Shown: piece after piece, positions 12,381-25,800 of the stretch
Position numbering within the stretch: position 1 is the first letter of the stretch
Layout of the letters: the number at the start of each line of letters is the position of its first letter
Source: Caprella mutica
Lineage: Eukaryota > Arthropoda > Malacostraca > Amphipoda > Caprellidae
DNA length: 64,000 bases
Direction of reading: 5' to 3'
NCBI GenBank assembly: GCA_947561585.1
Contig: CANNZV010001142.1
Location: 1-64,000, forward strand
Made by a program: the position numbers and the translations under genes
Notes under the pieces: model-generated
What the model was told of the DNA's origin: nothing
The model's input: only the letters and a program-made list of their open reading frames with translations
Databases searched by the model: none

Positions 12381-13728
12381 CCCAGTTGATTTTTTAGGCC
12401 GATTTATTGCCGATTTTTGGAAGAGTACCGAAACATGAATCGGCGTATTGACGATGAATCATCGATAAATTTTCGAAGAAGTGTCCATTTTATCCAAGAT
12501 TTTTCGTATAAAATAAGGCAGGATGATCGTCGATTCATCTAAGAAGCATATGCATAACCGACTGCAACCGTCCTTAAATCAACGATGATTCAATTTCTAT
12601 TTGAAGATGTTTCATGAAAGATTAATACGAAAACAATTCACATAATAACCTCAATATTATTGGCGATTCAAGCATGATTTATAAATGGCACCTATCTATA
12701 ATCTTCCCTGCATTTAGATCGATTCATGGTAGTTTTCTAATGCATGAATATATATATTTATAGGGTTAAATAAAACAAAAATTATCATTTGAAAGGTATT
12801 TGGCTTTATATCGATTAGTTTAATGTTACATATTTTTATATACATATTAAATGGAAAGAAATGGAGAAAGAAATGAAGTGGTGTATCCGGGGGACTCGAA
12901 CCTGTAACTGTAGTCTCATGGAGAATTGAAGTCAGCGACATATCCTCTGAGCCATTTTGGACACGGTAGAAGTAGAATTTGTTTTTTAAAGTTGTTATGA
13001 ATGAATATGAGTCTGTCGTAACTCATCGATCTTCATCGAAGACGTATCTGCTATAATTCAATCCTGTAATAATTAGGGGACGATGAGTCTATCATAACGC
13101 GTCGATGATCATCGAAGACATGCCTGCTGTAATTCGGGGAAGATGAGTCTTCCATAACTCGCCGAAGATACATCTAAAAGCTGCCTGCTGTAATTCAGGG
13201 AAGATGAGTCTTCTAAAACTCGCCGAAGATACATCTACGAGCTGCCTACTGTAATTCAGGGAAGATGAAATTTTCATAACTCGCCGAAAATACATCTACG
13301 AGCTGCCTGCTGTAATTCAGGGAAGATGAGTCTTCATAACTCGCCCAAGATACATCTACGAGCTGTCGGCTGTAATTCGGAGGAGATGAGTCTTCCATAA
13401 CTCGCCGAAGATACATCTACAAGCTGCCTGCTGTAATTCGGGGAAGATGAGTCTTCCATAACTCGCCGAAGATACATCTAAGACCTGCCTGCTGTAATTC
13501 GTGGAAGTTGAGTCTTCCATAACTCGCCAAAGATTCATCGAAGAAATCTCCTCTTTAATTCGAGGAAGTAGAATCAACCAAGACTCGTTTAAGATGATTC
13601 AATAATCCTCTACAGTCAATCGCCGATGAGAATTTATCGGCAATTTATCGGTGTTTCGTCCACGTTTTATTCTCTCTGCCATGAACGCTCTTAAATCATC
13701 GAAGTCACTCTCTTAAATTTTATCTGGG
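12381..13728. mobile_element. Insertion inside copy 3, carrying a tandem array
   Basis: The block splits a junction (CCCTT/GCTACTG) that is continuous in copies 1 and 4. Its ends are CCCAGTTGATTTTTTAGG and the reverse complement of CCCAGATAAAATTTAAG, weakly inverted. Subterminal GCCGATTTATTGCCGATTTT faces ATCGGCAATTTATCGG near the other end. No transposase frame was found, so the class is not assigned. Confidence 0.6.
13060..13570. repeat. 61-bp tandem repeat, about 8 units
   Basis: Units contain GATGAGTCTTCCATAACTCG, then CCGAAGATACATCTA and CTGCCTGCTGTAATTCGG. Outer units are more diverged. The minus-strand frames across it (13092-13577) are repeat readings, not a protein. Confidence 0.85.
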
Positions 13729-14963
13729 CTGCTACTGTAATAACTAGGTTTGTGACAATATGCGTTTTGTATAAAAATATAGTCTTAAGCATATTTGAAA
13801 TAAAGAATATTACTTACATGGAAAAAATATTTTCGTTATTAAAAATAATCATTTTTAATAGAACATATTCTTTTAATATATAAATACTATTTTTCCTTTA
13901 ATCTACAATAATTTTCTGTACCGAAATAGGTCATGTAAGCAACAAATTTCCTAATTACAGTACCTCTATATATAGTGAACTCTTGTGAAGTAAATGAGTT
14001 AGGATGTATATCCAATAGAAAATAAGAATGTAGCTATTTTAGATGAAGAAACAAAAGAAAATAAGGATGTAGGTTTTTTAGACATGCAGGAATTATTGGA
14101 ACATACAAATTGAATTAAAGTTAACGTGAATTATTCGAATGATGTTCATTGTTCAATATTGAAGAGGTTTATGAATTATTATTACAAGATATATTCTCAT
14201 AATCTCATTTTATCCAAACAACTGTTTAAACAACTGCTCAATGTAACGTTTAACCTTTAAAATTTACCCATTTTTTTCTAACTATTTGTCTTTGTCAGAG
14301 TTTTGTTAATATGTACCTTATCAAGTATATGAATCGAATTTAAAAAATACAAACAAATTTTTAGAGAATATAAAGCATATTTCAAAGATAATATTGTCAC
14401 TTCCTTAGTAAAAACAAGGTAAGATTTTTTATTGTGTCTTCTGCCCAATTTTTTTTCTGGACTTAATTGTTTTGGGCCCCATTGTCGTGGAGCCCAATTG
14501 TTGTTGGGCCCAACTGTCCGGGCCCAATCGTCCTGGGCCCAACTGTCGGTGCACCTTATCTGCAGCTTCCTGGGATTCTTAAATGAACTCGGAAATAACA
14601 AAACTCAATATTTTTACATTATTAAGCTTAATTATCAAACCAATTATTTCACTGATTAGGATGAAATGAATCTTAGTGGTCGGTTAAAGCACTTTTAATC
14701 ACAAGTTCTGAGCTGTGAGGTATTTGTGGACCGCAAAATAGTATGCAAATCTCTGGATTAATAATGGAGCACTCAGAAGATAGATTCATCGCTCTTCTAT
14801 ATCTACGTTGCTTGTAGCTGTTTAATCTGCATCCCACTCCAATATCTTTTTTTGAGCCATCCGTGAGGATTGAATACTAGTCACACTGTGACATTCATTC
14901 ATTTGAACAAAAAATAAGTACCTCATTACATTCTCACAGCAGGTATCTTTCTTAAGAGTCTAG

Positions 14964-15730
14964 AAAAATTGATCGAAAGCAATTGACTGAAAACAATTTA
15001 TCCAAAGCAATTGATCGAAAGGGAAATTGATCAATTTGAAAATTGATCGAATGGAAAATTGGCCGAATGGAAAATTGGCTGAATGGAATTTTGATCGAAA
15101 GGAAAATTGATCGCACAACAATTGATCGAAAGGAAAATTGATCAAATAGATCAGCTACAAAACACAAAACAAATATAAATACTTATATAGAACAAAACGA
15201 AAGGTCCAGATTATTTTAAATTCTAGTATTTTATATTATTTGATACTTGATGTACCTTATCCTTATCCTTGATGTACCTCTTTTTTTTATTTGTACTTAC
15301 TTATATATCATTTCCATTTTTTTTCCATACAGTTTTTAACCAACAATTTACTTCCTCAATATTAAATATGACTTTTGTTCTTGCCCTTCGTAGGCTTCAT
15401 TTACTATCACCTCTTTATTCTCTTCTTACATCTGGAAGACCCATGGTGCTCTATCCTGAAGCTGTCTGTCGTGAATGGAAGATAAGGGGGTAGCGTTCCT
15501 TGGGCCCCGAACTATTGTAATTTGGACATGATCTACTAGCTGTAAGATATTGCAAGCAAGTTTCTCAGGTAATCAATGGTTTTAGTTATCGTCAATTAGT
15601 GCAAATCGATCCTCTATCATTTACGATCAATTTTGGTTCGATCAATTCTCCATTCGATCAATTTTCCATCGACCAATTTTCCATTCAATCAATTTTCCAT
15701 TCGATCAATTGCTTTCGATAAATTTCCCGG
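14964..15730. mobile_element. Element with ends built from TTCGATCAATTTTCC repeats
   Basis: 14964-15145 has about ten copies of an AAAATTGATCGAA-type word. 15605-15730 has the reverse-complement word TTCGATCAATTTTCC in about seven copies. The middle is AT-rich with no protein-like frame. The layout, short words in opposite orientation at the two ends, matches that of the GACAATTGGGCC family, but the word differs. No target duplication was recognised. Confidence 0.6.
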
Positions 15731-16841
15731 ATCCCCAGTTGAAAGGTTATATATTTTAAATTTTTATTTCTAACATACATTATTACAATAAATTATTTTT
15801 TGCATATATTTTTGTAAAATTGAATGTATTTGTTCTTAAAGAAATGTTTCGTAAAATACAATTGGTATAATTGAAAAAACAGTGAAAGGGTTAAAGAAAA
15901 AGAAAAGATGATACTAAAACAAAAGATAATGCCAAAACTAAAGATAATGCCAAAATAAAAGAAATGCCTAAACAAGAAATAATGTCCAAACATGAGATCA
16001 TGTACAAAAAAATTTAAATGGTACACAAATATAAATAATACTCAAATCACGAAATAATAGAATAAATAGACCATATACCAAAAAAATATTATACTCATAT
16101 AAATATGAAACTAAATCAAGATAGGATAAATGGTCTATATATGAGTGTATAACTATATGTACACATTGGTTTGTTATTTCGTTGGCAAACCTCAGCATAT
16201 AATATGCAAGTAAATTACAATAGCTGAACAGTTCTGAGTTAATATCAAGTAATAAACTTATGTAGATTTTTTAAATTGTGATTTTTATGGCTAATTATTT
16301 AGAATCATTATGAAAAATCATGACTGGTAATCCTCCTTTGAGGATTACCTCCTCCTCCTCCGCCTACAGATATAGCAAATTGTAATTCAAAAGAATCAAA
16401 AAAATTAAGTGAAGATATTCCGATCAATTTCTGTGTGTTGAGATTTATCTGAAAACTAACCTCTTACTTCATTTGTGGACTTCAATGCTCTACAGTCTAT
16501 AGTGTAAGTACTGGATTGTTTTGGGATTTGTAATTGTAGCACTATAATTACAGCACTTATTGTATTGGATTGTTTATAAAAGATTATTGTACTAATCCAG
16601 CATTTACAGTTCTGGATTGTTTTCGAGATCATTGTACTAATCCAACATTTACAGTTCTGGATTGTTTAGTAGCATACATCCAATACAGGCAATACTTTAC
16701 ATCCAGTTTGTTCAAAATTACACATTTTAATTCAGCTATATTGTCTTGTTCCTATTTTCATGAAATATGATTAACTTTACTTCATTAATTAGTTTAAATT
16801 ACTTCGCTAATTTATAATATCAAATATGCTAAATTTCTCAA
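15731..16841. other. Intergenic DNA 3' of GMC copy B
   Basis: AT-rich. A two-copy direct repeat of about 54 bp (TTTACAGTTCTGGATTGTTT) lies at 16555-16670, and purine-rich low-complexity DNA at 15880-16000. The last ~100 bases probably belong to the 3' UTR of copy B. No exon was seen. Confidence 0.45.
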
Positions 16842-19800
16842 TCAAATAAAGCCCCAGTCCTGCTTGATCAGATCTGACGCCTTTTCCGCCACAGACAATA
16901 CGGACGACATGAGATTTCCAGAGCTGAGGAAAGGCATCACGGAGGCGTCTACTACTCTCAGTCTCTCAACTCCACGCACTCTGAAACAAAAATGTTAGAA
17001 TTTGAGTCTAAAATTAGGATGCTAATATTCAATTTGATGTTATTCACCTTTATCCAGGTCACTTTTATTTATAGTATCATTCAGATATACTGTAAATAAT
17101 ATTTTTACAGTTTTGTATTAATAATGGCAGCATCCTAAAGTTATATTTGTAACTAAACGTCTATAGCAATATGATCTTAATTTAATATTTGTTTTTTTAA
17201 TTAATTGACTCACTTTAGTCTAGGGTCAACCACCCCCATAGGGTCAGTTATTGGAGCCATCTTAGCAGTGCCCGCAGTATGGATCCCATCTCTGAAGCAG
17301 TTCTTCATGAAGCAGCTCCAGTAACTTTCGAAAGTGTTATGTTGCTTACAGAGACTGATTTTCTGAAATAAAATGAAACGTTCAATTTAATTACTTTTCT
17401 CTCGATCATATTAGTTGTATTTAAAGTCAGAATTAAAATGCAATTGAAATTTATTTAATCATCTAGAACGAATATGCTTCTAGATCATTCTTTGGATGGT
17501 GCACTCACAATTAGGCCCAGGACAATTGGGCCCCGACAATTAGGCCCGACAAATGGGCACAAGGCAATTAGGCCCCACGACATTTGGGCTCCAAGACAAT
17601 TGAGCCCACGACAATTGGGCCCCAAAACAATTAAGCCCAGATAAAATTTGGGCAGAAGCCACAATATAGAAATGTTACTTTGTTATTACTAAGGAAGTGA
17701 CAATATTATCTTTGAAATATGCTTTATATTATCTAAAAATTGTTTACATTTTTTAATGCGATTGATATATTTGAAAAGGTACATATTAGCAAGCCACTTA
17801 AATCATATTTGGATACTAATCTCATGTTTCAATGTAATGAAAATCTTTGAAGTATTTAAATAATTCGTATTATTTTGAATCATGTCATATGGTATGGATC
17901 CAATGTGTAGTGTACATCGTCTGACAAAGACAACTATTTAGTAAAAAGGGGGTAAATTTTAAAGGTTACATATACGTTACATTGAACAGTTGTTGGGATA
18001 AAATGAGATTATGAAAATAGTTTTGTAATAATATTTCATATTACTCTTCAATAATATATATCACATTAACTTTAATTAAATTTGTATTTTCCAAATATTT
18101 CAGCTTACCTAAAATACATACATTCTTATATTCTATTGTTTCTTCATCTTAATTAAATAGCTACATTCTTTTCTATTGGTTACATCCTAATTCATTCACT
18201 TCACAGGATTTCACTAAATAGACTCATAGAGGTACTGTAACTAGGAAATGTGTTGCTTACATGACCTATCTCAGAGCAGAAAATTATTGTAGTTTAAAAA
18301 AATGATAGTATTTATTCATGAAAAAAAAATAGATTCTATTGAAAAAATAATTATTTTTCAATACGAGAATATTTTTTTCATGTAAGGAATATTCTTTATT
18401 TCAAATATGCTCAGGACTATATTTTTATACAAAACGCATATTGTCACAATCCTTGTTATTTCAGTAGCAAGAGTTTTTAATTAAGTTGATACAGTAAACT
18501 TATAATATAATTGTCTTGGGCATAATTGTCGGTCCACTCTTTAGATATTTGTCATAACTCATAAGCTATTATATATTTACTTGAAACATTCTTTGATAGA
18601 CAATATACACAATTTTACCTTAAAGCTGCCAAGAAATAGTTCAACAATGATTCGAACTGTACAAAATCATTTGAAATACTTACATTTGAGACGAATCGCG
18701 CACTTAAATCTTCCTGTAAAGTTTTGGTGTTGACCAAATCGAAAACTTTTCTCATACCTTGCGGGAAAATATATTCATTGGTTTCCTAATTCACATAAGA
18801 AAATTCGAACAAATCATCAAAAAATTGCTCATGAGATATATATTTATATATCAGTGTAATCAACGTTACCTTTTCAAATTTTTAATTTTATCTTAAAAAA
18901 AGTCTAAAAGGATAGTCAGCATAAAACTAAACCATAAAATCCAAACTACTTTTACATGATGTGCAAGAGTTTATTCAAGAAACTAACTATCAATATTAGT
19001 TAAATGTACCTTTCACTATTTTCTCTGAGTCTTCAGGATGATCAAATAATTTGTTGTTTATTATTTGGCTGTCTTTGTAGTTGGCAGAGCGAAGTTTTAC
19101 ATAGCCTCTGCTTTTCACCTTACATGGAGTCACATTAAACATTATTCCTTCTTTTCCAAGGATTGGGCCGTACAGTTCCTTGAACACCTGAAGAAAGTAG
19201 TTAACAATCATAAAGTATTATCATCATTTTGACAACTCATAGGTATGACTAGAAATGGCTAAAGTAATATTTTAAGTTCAAATATAACTTTTTTGATGAC
19301 AGCGGTGTTGAAATATAAAAGACTTTACATGGCCTTGTTTTCATTCATAGAATATAATTTATTATGATGAAAGACTCGCCTTCTTTTTGAACTTCGTTAA
19401 TGCAGTTCTTGATATCAATCCAAAATCCACGGCCTTATTAAAAGCCAATATCTGAATATGGACGTCAGGTGTTTGAGAATCTCCATAACCAACGTCCAAG
19501 AAAGCGTGACCACTTGGAAAAGTTGGATAAGATAGAGGACCTGAAAATACTAATCCGTTATTCATAATACTATTACACATAAGAAGTATTAGAAGTAAAT
19601 ATATAGAAATGGTGTTAACTATTCCCTTAGGGAAGGTAATTATTTTAAAGTGATCAATTCATACATACCCGATCTTTCAAATATAGCTTGCTTCAAACTC
19701 TTTGGACCTAAAATATCTAACAAGTCAAAACCAACGCCTTTTCTTGTGAGAAAAGGCAGGAGTGCTGTATAAGGTCTATCCTGGAGGTTCTGTCCAACAC

Positions 19801-22800
19801 CTGGAATGTCTGCTACCACGGGTATCTGGGAATAATATACATATTAATTATGGCACTATCTGTATAAAATGTAAAACCATATAATTGTGTTATGTATTTT
19901 ATAATTTAGTTATCAATTGTGCTTTACCCCAATCTCTTGCAAATGATCAGCAGGTCCTACACCGGACAACATCAATAGTTTGGGAGTGGCGTATGTTCCG
20001 CAAGACAGAATCACCTCCTTGTGAGCACGGACAATGCGCCTCTGAAGAAAAATATATGTTTACATATGTATACTATAAGGATCATTAACCACAATAAGCG
20101 ACTGGAATTGAAGATGTAGATAGACCAATGTTTTAAAATCGAGATCAGCAATGACTGAGCGACCGTTTGACCTTTCAGTTGATATTTGCCTGGTTGATTT
20201 ATTCAGTTATTTCTTACCTGTCCCTTGAATACGAATTCAACAGCAACAGCAACTTTTTCTTCGTCAAAGATTACCTGAATTGAATTCAATACAGCATGAA
20301 CATGTTTTTATTTCCTTTGACATCATTATTTTTCAAATTTATTAATTCATACACAGTACACACTCACTCTAGTTGCTTCAGCTCTGCTTAAAACAAATAG
20401 ATTCTTCTTGTGAATATTTGGTCTTAGGTAAGCTTCAGATGCTGATTGCCTAATTCCATTTTTGACATTGGTAGTGAGAGGGAAGAAACCTGGTGAAGGA
20501 TTTAAAAATGTAAGAAAAGAGTAGTGATGCATGATCACTAGTAAATTAGGTTTATCATAATAGTATAAAATAATATTGCTTGCAATTTCCAATTTATAAT
20601 TTTTCACATAATTCATTCTTACATTTCATCGTAGATTTCTCTAAATATTTTCTCATAATTCATTTCTTGATATTAAGCAGCTAGATATGTATGTCTTTTG
20701 TTTATAAAAATTGTGTAAACAAACCTGTATTAATAATAAACTTATATTCATCACCATTAATTTATCATTATTTATAATTATTTAAGAGAAAGAATGTTCT
20801 TGAAGATGCTTTTGAATGTTCTTGTAGGATGCTGTTAGAGCAAACTTTAAAAATATAATAAATCTTCAACTAACCAGTGTTAAAAACTATATATTTTGCA
20901 CTGAGGTTCATTTGTATTTAATTTTCATTTATTATATCATCTTAGTCCTTGTTTGCTTATATTAAGTAGTGTATTTTTATAAATAGGTAGTTTCTAAACT
21001 TTAGTTAATACGCATGTGTGGTGACACTATAGTCCATTTACTATTATTAATAAGTTTTAGGTTCCATATTTTATTTGCTTGTAGAATGTTCTAGTTGTTT
21101 TCTTTGTCTTGTAATGTTTGGAGCACGTTCAAAATCGTGTGTTAAAATGAATTATCTTTTTTAGTATTGGTAGGTTTTGATTAGTTCTTATTATTTATAT
21201 AGTTTTCCTTAATGTATTTGTTTTGTTTTATATTAGTGTGGGCTTAAAGTTTCATTTTATATAATAAGTAAATAATGTAATAATTAAGAGTAACTGGCAT
21301 ACGAGAGTTGCCAGGTATTCAATTGCGCTGAGAGTATAAAAGTATTAGCTTCTCTGTATCTTCCTTTTTAACTCTCATAATCTCATACAGGGTACAGAAA
21401 CATAGGGTATGGTAATCAGCTGATCGAATCTATAGTTTGACGTGACCACCGGGTGACTGGAAATGGCGACTCTGACCACACTTTGAAACATGGGAAAACC
21501 TACTTAAACTTATTCACTTCCAAATTTATTTTTTTTCTTATCAATTACTAACTAGGCATTGGTTAAATTGTATTTCCATTATTTCTTTCCTTATTTGTTA
21601 TTCATAAGAACTACAATTTAGGCACTAGTTTAGGCTCCTAGGTAGCATATTTCCAAGACCCTATTTTTAATAGATAAGTAAAAGAAATGAACAATAAAAA
21701 TACACCTGAATTATATCTATAGGTATATTGAACTTTGAGGTTCAATCGCCATTTTCGCTTTTCTTTTGCACGAAACCCTTATAAAATGACTTCAAACTTT
21801 TCGATATTAACATGCAAATACGAGGAATTATGAGCCGCTCGGTCACAAACAAGGAATGTGTTGTTGTGGTGACGTCAAATTTGTGTAACGTCTACTAGGT
21901 ACTATACCCGTTTATGTTCCTCTACCCTGATCTCATAGAGCCATGTAGCTTCTGTGCGCGTGCTGTTCCATCAAACTCAATCAAACCTAACAATTATGTT
22001 CCCTTAATAGGGTTTCAGTCGGGGAACTACTTAATCAATGTGGAACCTACTCGTCAACTTACTTACCAACCTACTACGAGTTACCAACGACGCTAACTAA
22101 ACGAAAATCATACTTATTGACCGGAGACCGGACAACTCGCCGCTGGACAATTCGCCGCGGACAATTCGCCGTGAGGACAACAATGTATTATCTCTTATAT
22201 AGATAGGCAGCATTCTAATATTAATTAATTACTAAACTATTTTTATGTTTCTTTAACCTTGGTTGGTAACTTTAAATAAAAGAATTAAATTAAAAGTGAT
22301 CAAGCAAAACTATTAAATAACTCAATCTTATCTACATAACAATCAAACTAATACTCACTTTAAATAATAGTAAACTTCTCCTTGAAACCAATTACTTGAA
22401 ACCAATGCGCTACGTTTGTATGCAAGCATTCATATAAAAGGCGGTGATGCCACTCATCCAAAGCATTTCTAATCACTCATTACATTGAGCTACAGCCGGG
22501 ATTAACTCGGCTGTTACTCTACCACTCACACACCTAAATTTATTTCATTCCATGTTTCTCAAGATCATTAATTAACCAAAATATAGAAATTCGTTCTAAA
22601 TCAATTTATTTGTCCTACTTACCAAAATAGAACTAAACTAAACTATTATAGTCCGGTGGCAAAACCACCACCCCTAAAATAGTTCAAAATATAGAACAAA
22701 TATATAGAATAATTTTAATCAGTCAAACGGACGAGTAATCTTACCAATTGGTCTTGGTCCAGCATCGTCGATAAAGGAATAGCCCAGTTCCTTGCCGGCT

Positions 22801-25800
22801 TTCAAGTATGATTTCATCATAGGTAGACTAGTGTCGGGATTCTTCAGTGTAATTGGGCCACCTTGGCCTCTGTGAGAATCTGAAAACCTTTACAATATTA
22901 ACCAGTGTACTAATGATATCTATTTGTGGAAAATTGGGTGTGAAAAGGTCAGTAACCTACCAGAAAATGCTGTTTTGATTCCTTTATAGTTTTCGATCTT
23001 CTTCATGTAAGGTAACATAGACTGATAATTCCAATCTTCGAGACCTACATTTGCCCAACTGTCCCAATCACGTTTGCTTCCTCGAAGGTAAGTCATTCCA
23101 TTTATGGAGGTAGAACCACCCATCGCTTTACCGGAGTACAGAATCTAAATCCGGAAAATATGTTCTAGATTGAATATTAGAAAGAAATATAGTTTGATCT
23201 ATTTATTTTATATATTATTATATATATGTATGTACTTGTTTATATATGATTATTTATTTTATTTGTATAATTTGAAATCATACCTCTTCGTTTTCTAATC
23301 CAGGAGTTTTGAAATCTCTTTCGGCTTGCAAAATCCATCCAGACTCTTCTTCATCCCAAAATCCAGACAACCCTGGGATGGCACTTTCAGTGGGTGCATT
23401 TCCTCCTGCTTCTAACACAAGAACGGAAGCGCCAGTTTCGGACAATCTGGAAGCCACTACGGAACCACCGGCACCTGAACCAACTGCAATATAAAAAAAT
23501 ACATTTATTATAATGCATAAAACATCTTCATCAAAGTGTAGGTAACTAATAAACCTGTATTATGTTGTCAAGATCTAGTATGAAATCCCTTAAATTTTAT
23601 TCAATTTTACAAGAGCATAAGATTATCAAAAAAACGTCAATATACGCACATTGTCGAATCGATTATTGCAAATCTAAATCACTGGAATCCAGAATTATTT
23701 ATGATTATCCATATTCTGCATTCTAAGTTAGGCAATCATAATTTGTTAATAGAGTTAAATAATACATAACTCAACAAATGGGCCGGCTAATTTTTTCATT
23801 CGATATTGTTGATAGTAAAATTGACCTGGTAAAGTCATCTCTATAATTCAATTGATAGGTCTTTGGTTACTATTTCTGAAGTAATAAGACAACGGGACTG
23901 CAAACTTAATAATTTAGTTTTTGTTGTTAACTTCTGTGATTTTCATCAACGTCTTAAACTAGATTTCATAAATCTGTTAGTATATAAATTCACACTGACT
24001 AAAACAATTAAACGAAATTAATATTTCGATGAAAGACAATTCTTCCATCTCCAATCTTGCTCCAACATCCGAAAATTTGTAGTAACACGCGCGAAGATCC
24101 TCTCTTTTAATTTATTTTCTCTTATCTAATTAAGTAATTATTCGTCTCACAACGATTAATCATTTAAAGCTTGCTAAGTTCATAAAATGTTCAACTGGTT
24201 TTGTCGAGTTCTAGGAAGCTGTGCAGGTAAAACCCATTTGGCCAAACTAGGAATATGTCTCTTAGGTACTTTAGAAATTTTAATAATTTATTGGGTTCTG
24301 TCCTACTGGATCACCAAAGTTATTATTACCTAAGCCAGTTAGAATGGATTGGAAAGTTATAACTATTGAACTTATGAATTGTATAATTTTGAGGAATCTA
24401 TACTTTTCTAAATGTTTTTCTCAGTCAATACTTTAATACTTGAATTTTATCAATTAGTAGTTTGAAATTTATGTTTTGATTTCGCGGCCAATTTCAAAAT
24501 TAATCATATTTGTTTATATTTTTTTCATTTGCACAGTTATCCAGATTAAATTATTCCTAATTGTTATTCGGATTTTCTGACATTGGGATTCCTTATAGAA
24601 TTATCCATATTTTGTATTCCCATTTTACTGTTAAAACGACGAGCAACATTTTTTTAGTTTTGCTCTCCAGGATTTTAGATTTTTTCCGATTTTTTCAGTT
24701 TTCCGTATATTTCATTTTCAGCCTTTTTCGGTTACCGGTTTTAACGATTTTTTTCAATTTTCAGATTTTTATGTGTCACTAATTCTTCTGTTTCAGTATT
24801 TTTTTTATATTTTTTCGTATTTTTTTTTTGGATTTTTTATTTTCCGTGTTTTCGGTTTTCCATAGTTTTCGTTTCTCCAAATATTTGGTATTCCAGATTT
24901 GCGGATTTTTTTATCGGGATTTCTCTAATCCTAACTATAATTTGAATGCTAAAGCGTGACATCAACCAACGGAAAAAATTACACTGGAGAATAGTATATA
25001 GGGGGATTTTTACTGAACGGTATATTTTTGTTGCCTACAATGATACCAAATGTATGAACGAATTTATTTCTGTAGGTTGAACTTTGAATCTCACTCACCC
25101 ACCACGAAGTCATAGGTTCTGTCCGGTGTGACGTCTTCGTTAAATTGATAGGGAGCGTCTGTACCCAAACCACTGAGAATAAACAGCCTGATCACGGAGA
25201 ATGCCACCCTATTTAGTGGGAAGGTTATGTTAGTAATAAGAACAAGGATTGTAATTGTAAGCAATTCTTAAATTAAGAATCTTACTGAATGTAAGATTGT
25301 AGGTGTTAATACTGTTTCTATACGGTATAAATATAATATATATATAGAGACGAGGGGTTAATACTTTTCAACATCATGGAATCAATCAGTCCTTTTATAA
25401 ATATCAAAATGTCGTACTAACATTCGTGTTATGACCACATTCGTAGCATTTTGATTTTCATGGTCATTATATTAGAGTAGGTATATAGTGTATTCTATCA
25501 CCGTCTGAGACTCGACCATATAGTATAGTTACTAAGAAAATATTGTTTAATATACATGTTTGCGGTTTGCGGAAAGAAATGTTCCGTAATAAGAGAATCA
25601 ATCCATACATATAAATATGCTAGTGTTAGTGAAGGTCTTTAAACTGGTACCATTTTAATCTTTAATACTAAAATTAAGTAATTTTATCATGTCCATTAAA
25701 TTTAAAACAGTTATTGTCTGTAACAAGTCACATTTTAAAATTTCAACGTGATTAGACATCAAATTAATAATATAAGTAATACGTTCTGAATGTTGATATT

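Larger units (their letters stand above)
12212..14555 (-). mobile_element. GACAATTGGGCC-ended element, copy 3, interrupted
   Basis: Same orientation as copy 2. Flanks are TTATCTGCC (12203-12211) and TTATCTGCA (14556-14564), an 8-of-9 target duplication. It starts GTGGACCGACAG and ends CTGTCGGTGCACC. Alignment with the other copies shows a foreign block of about 1.35 kb at 12381-13728; without it the element would be about 1.0 kb. Confidence 0.8.

Noticed and set aside
15269..15493. 74-codon plus-strand frame
   Set aside because: It lies within the TTCGATCAATT-ended element; Phe/Leu-rich chance reading without homology that I can recognise.
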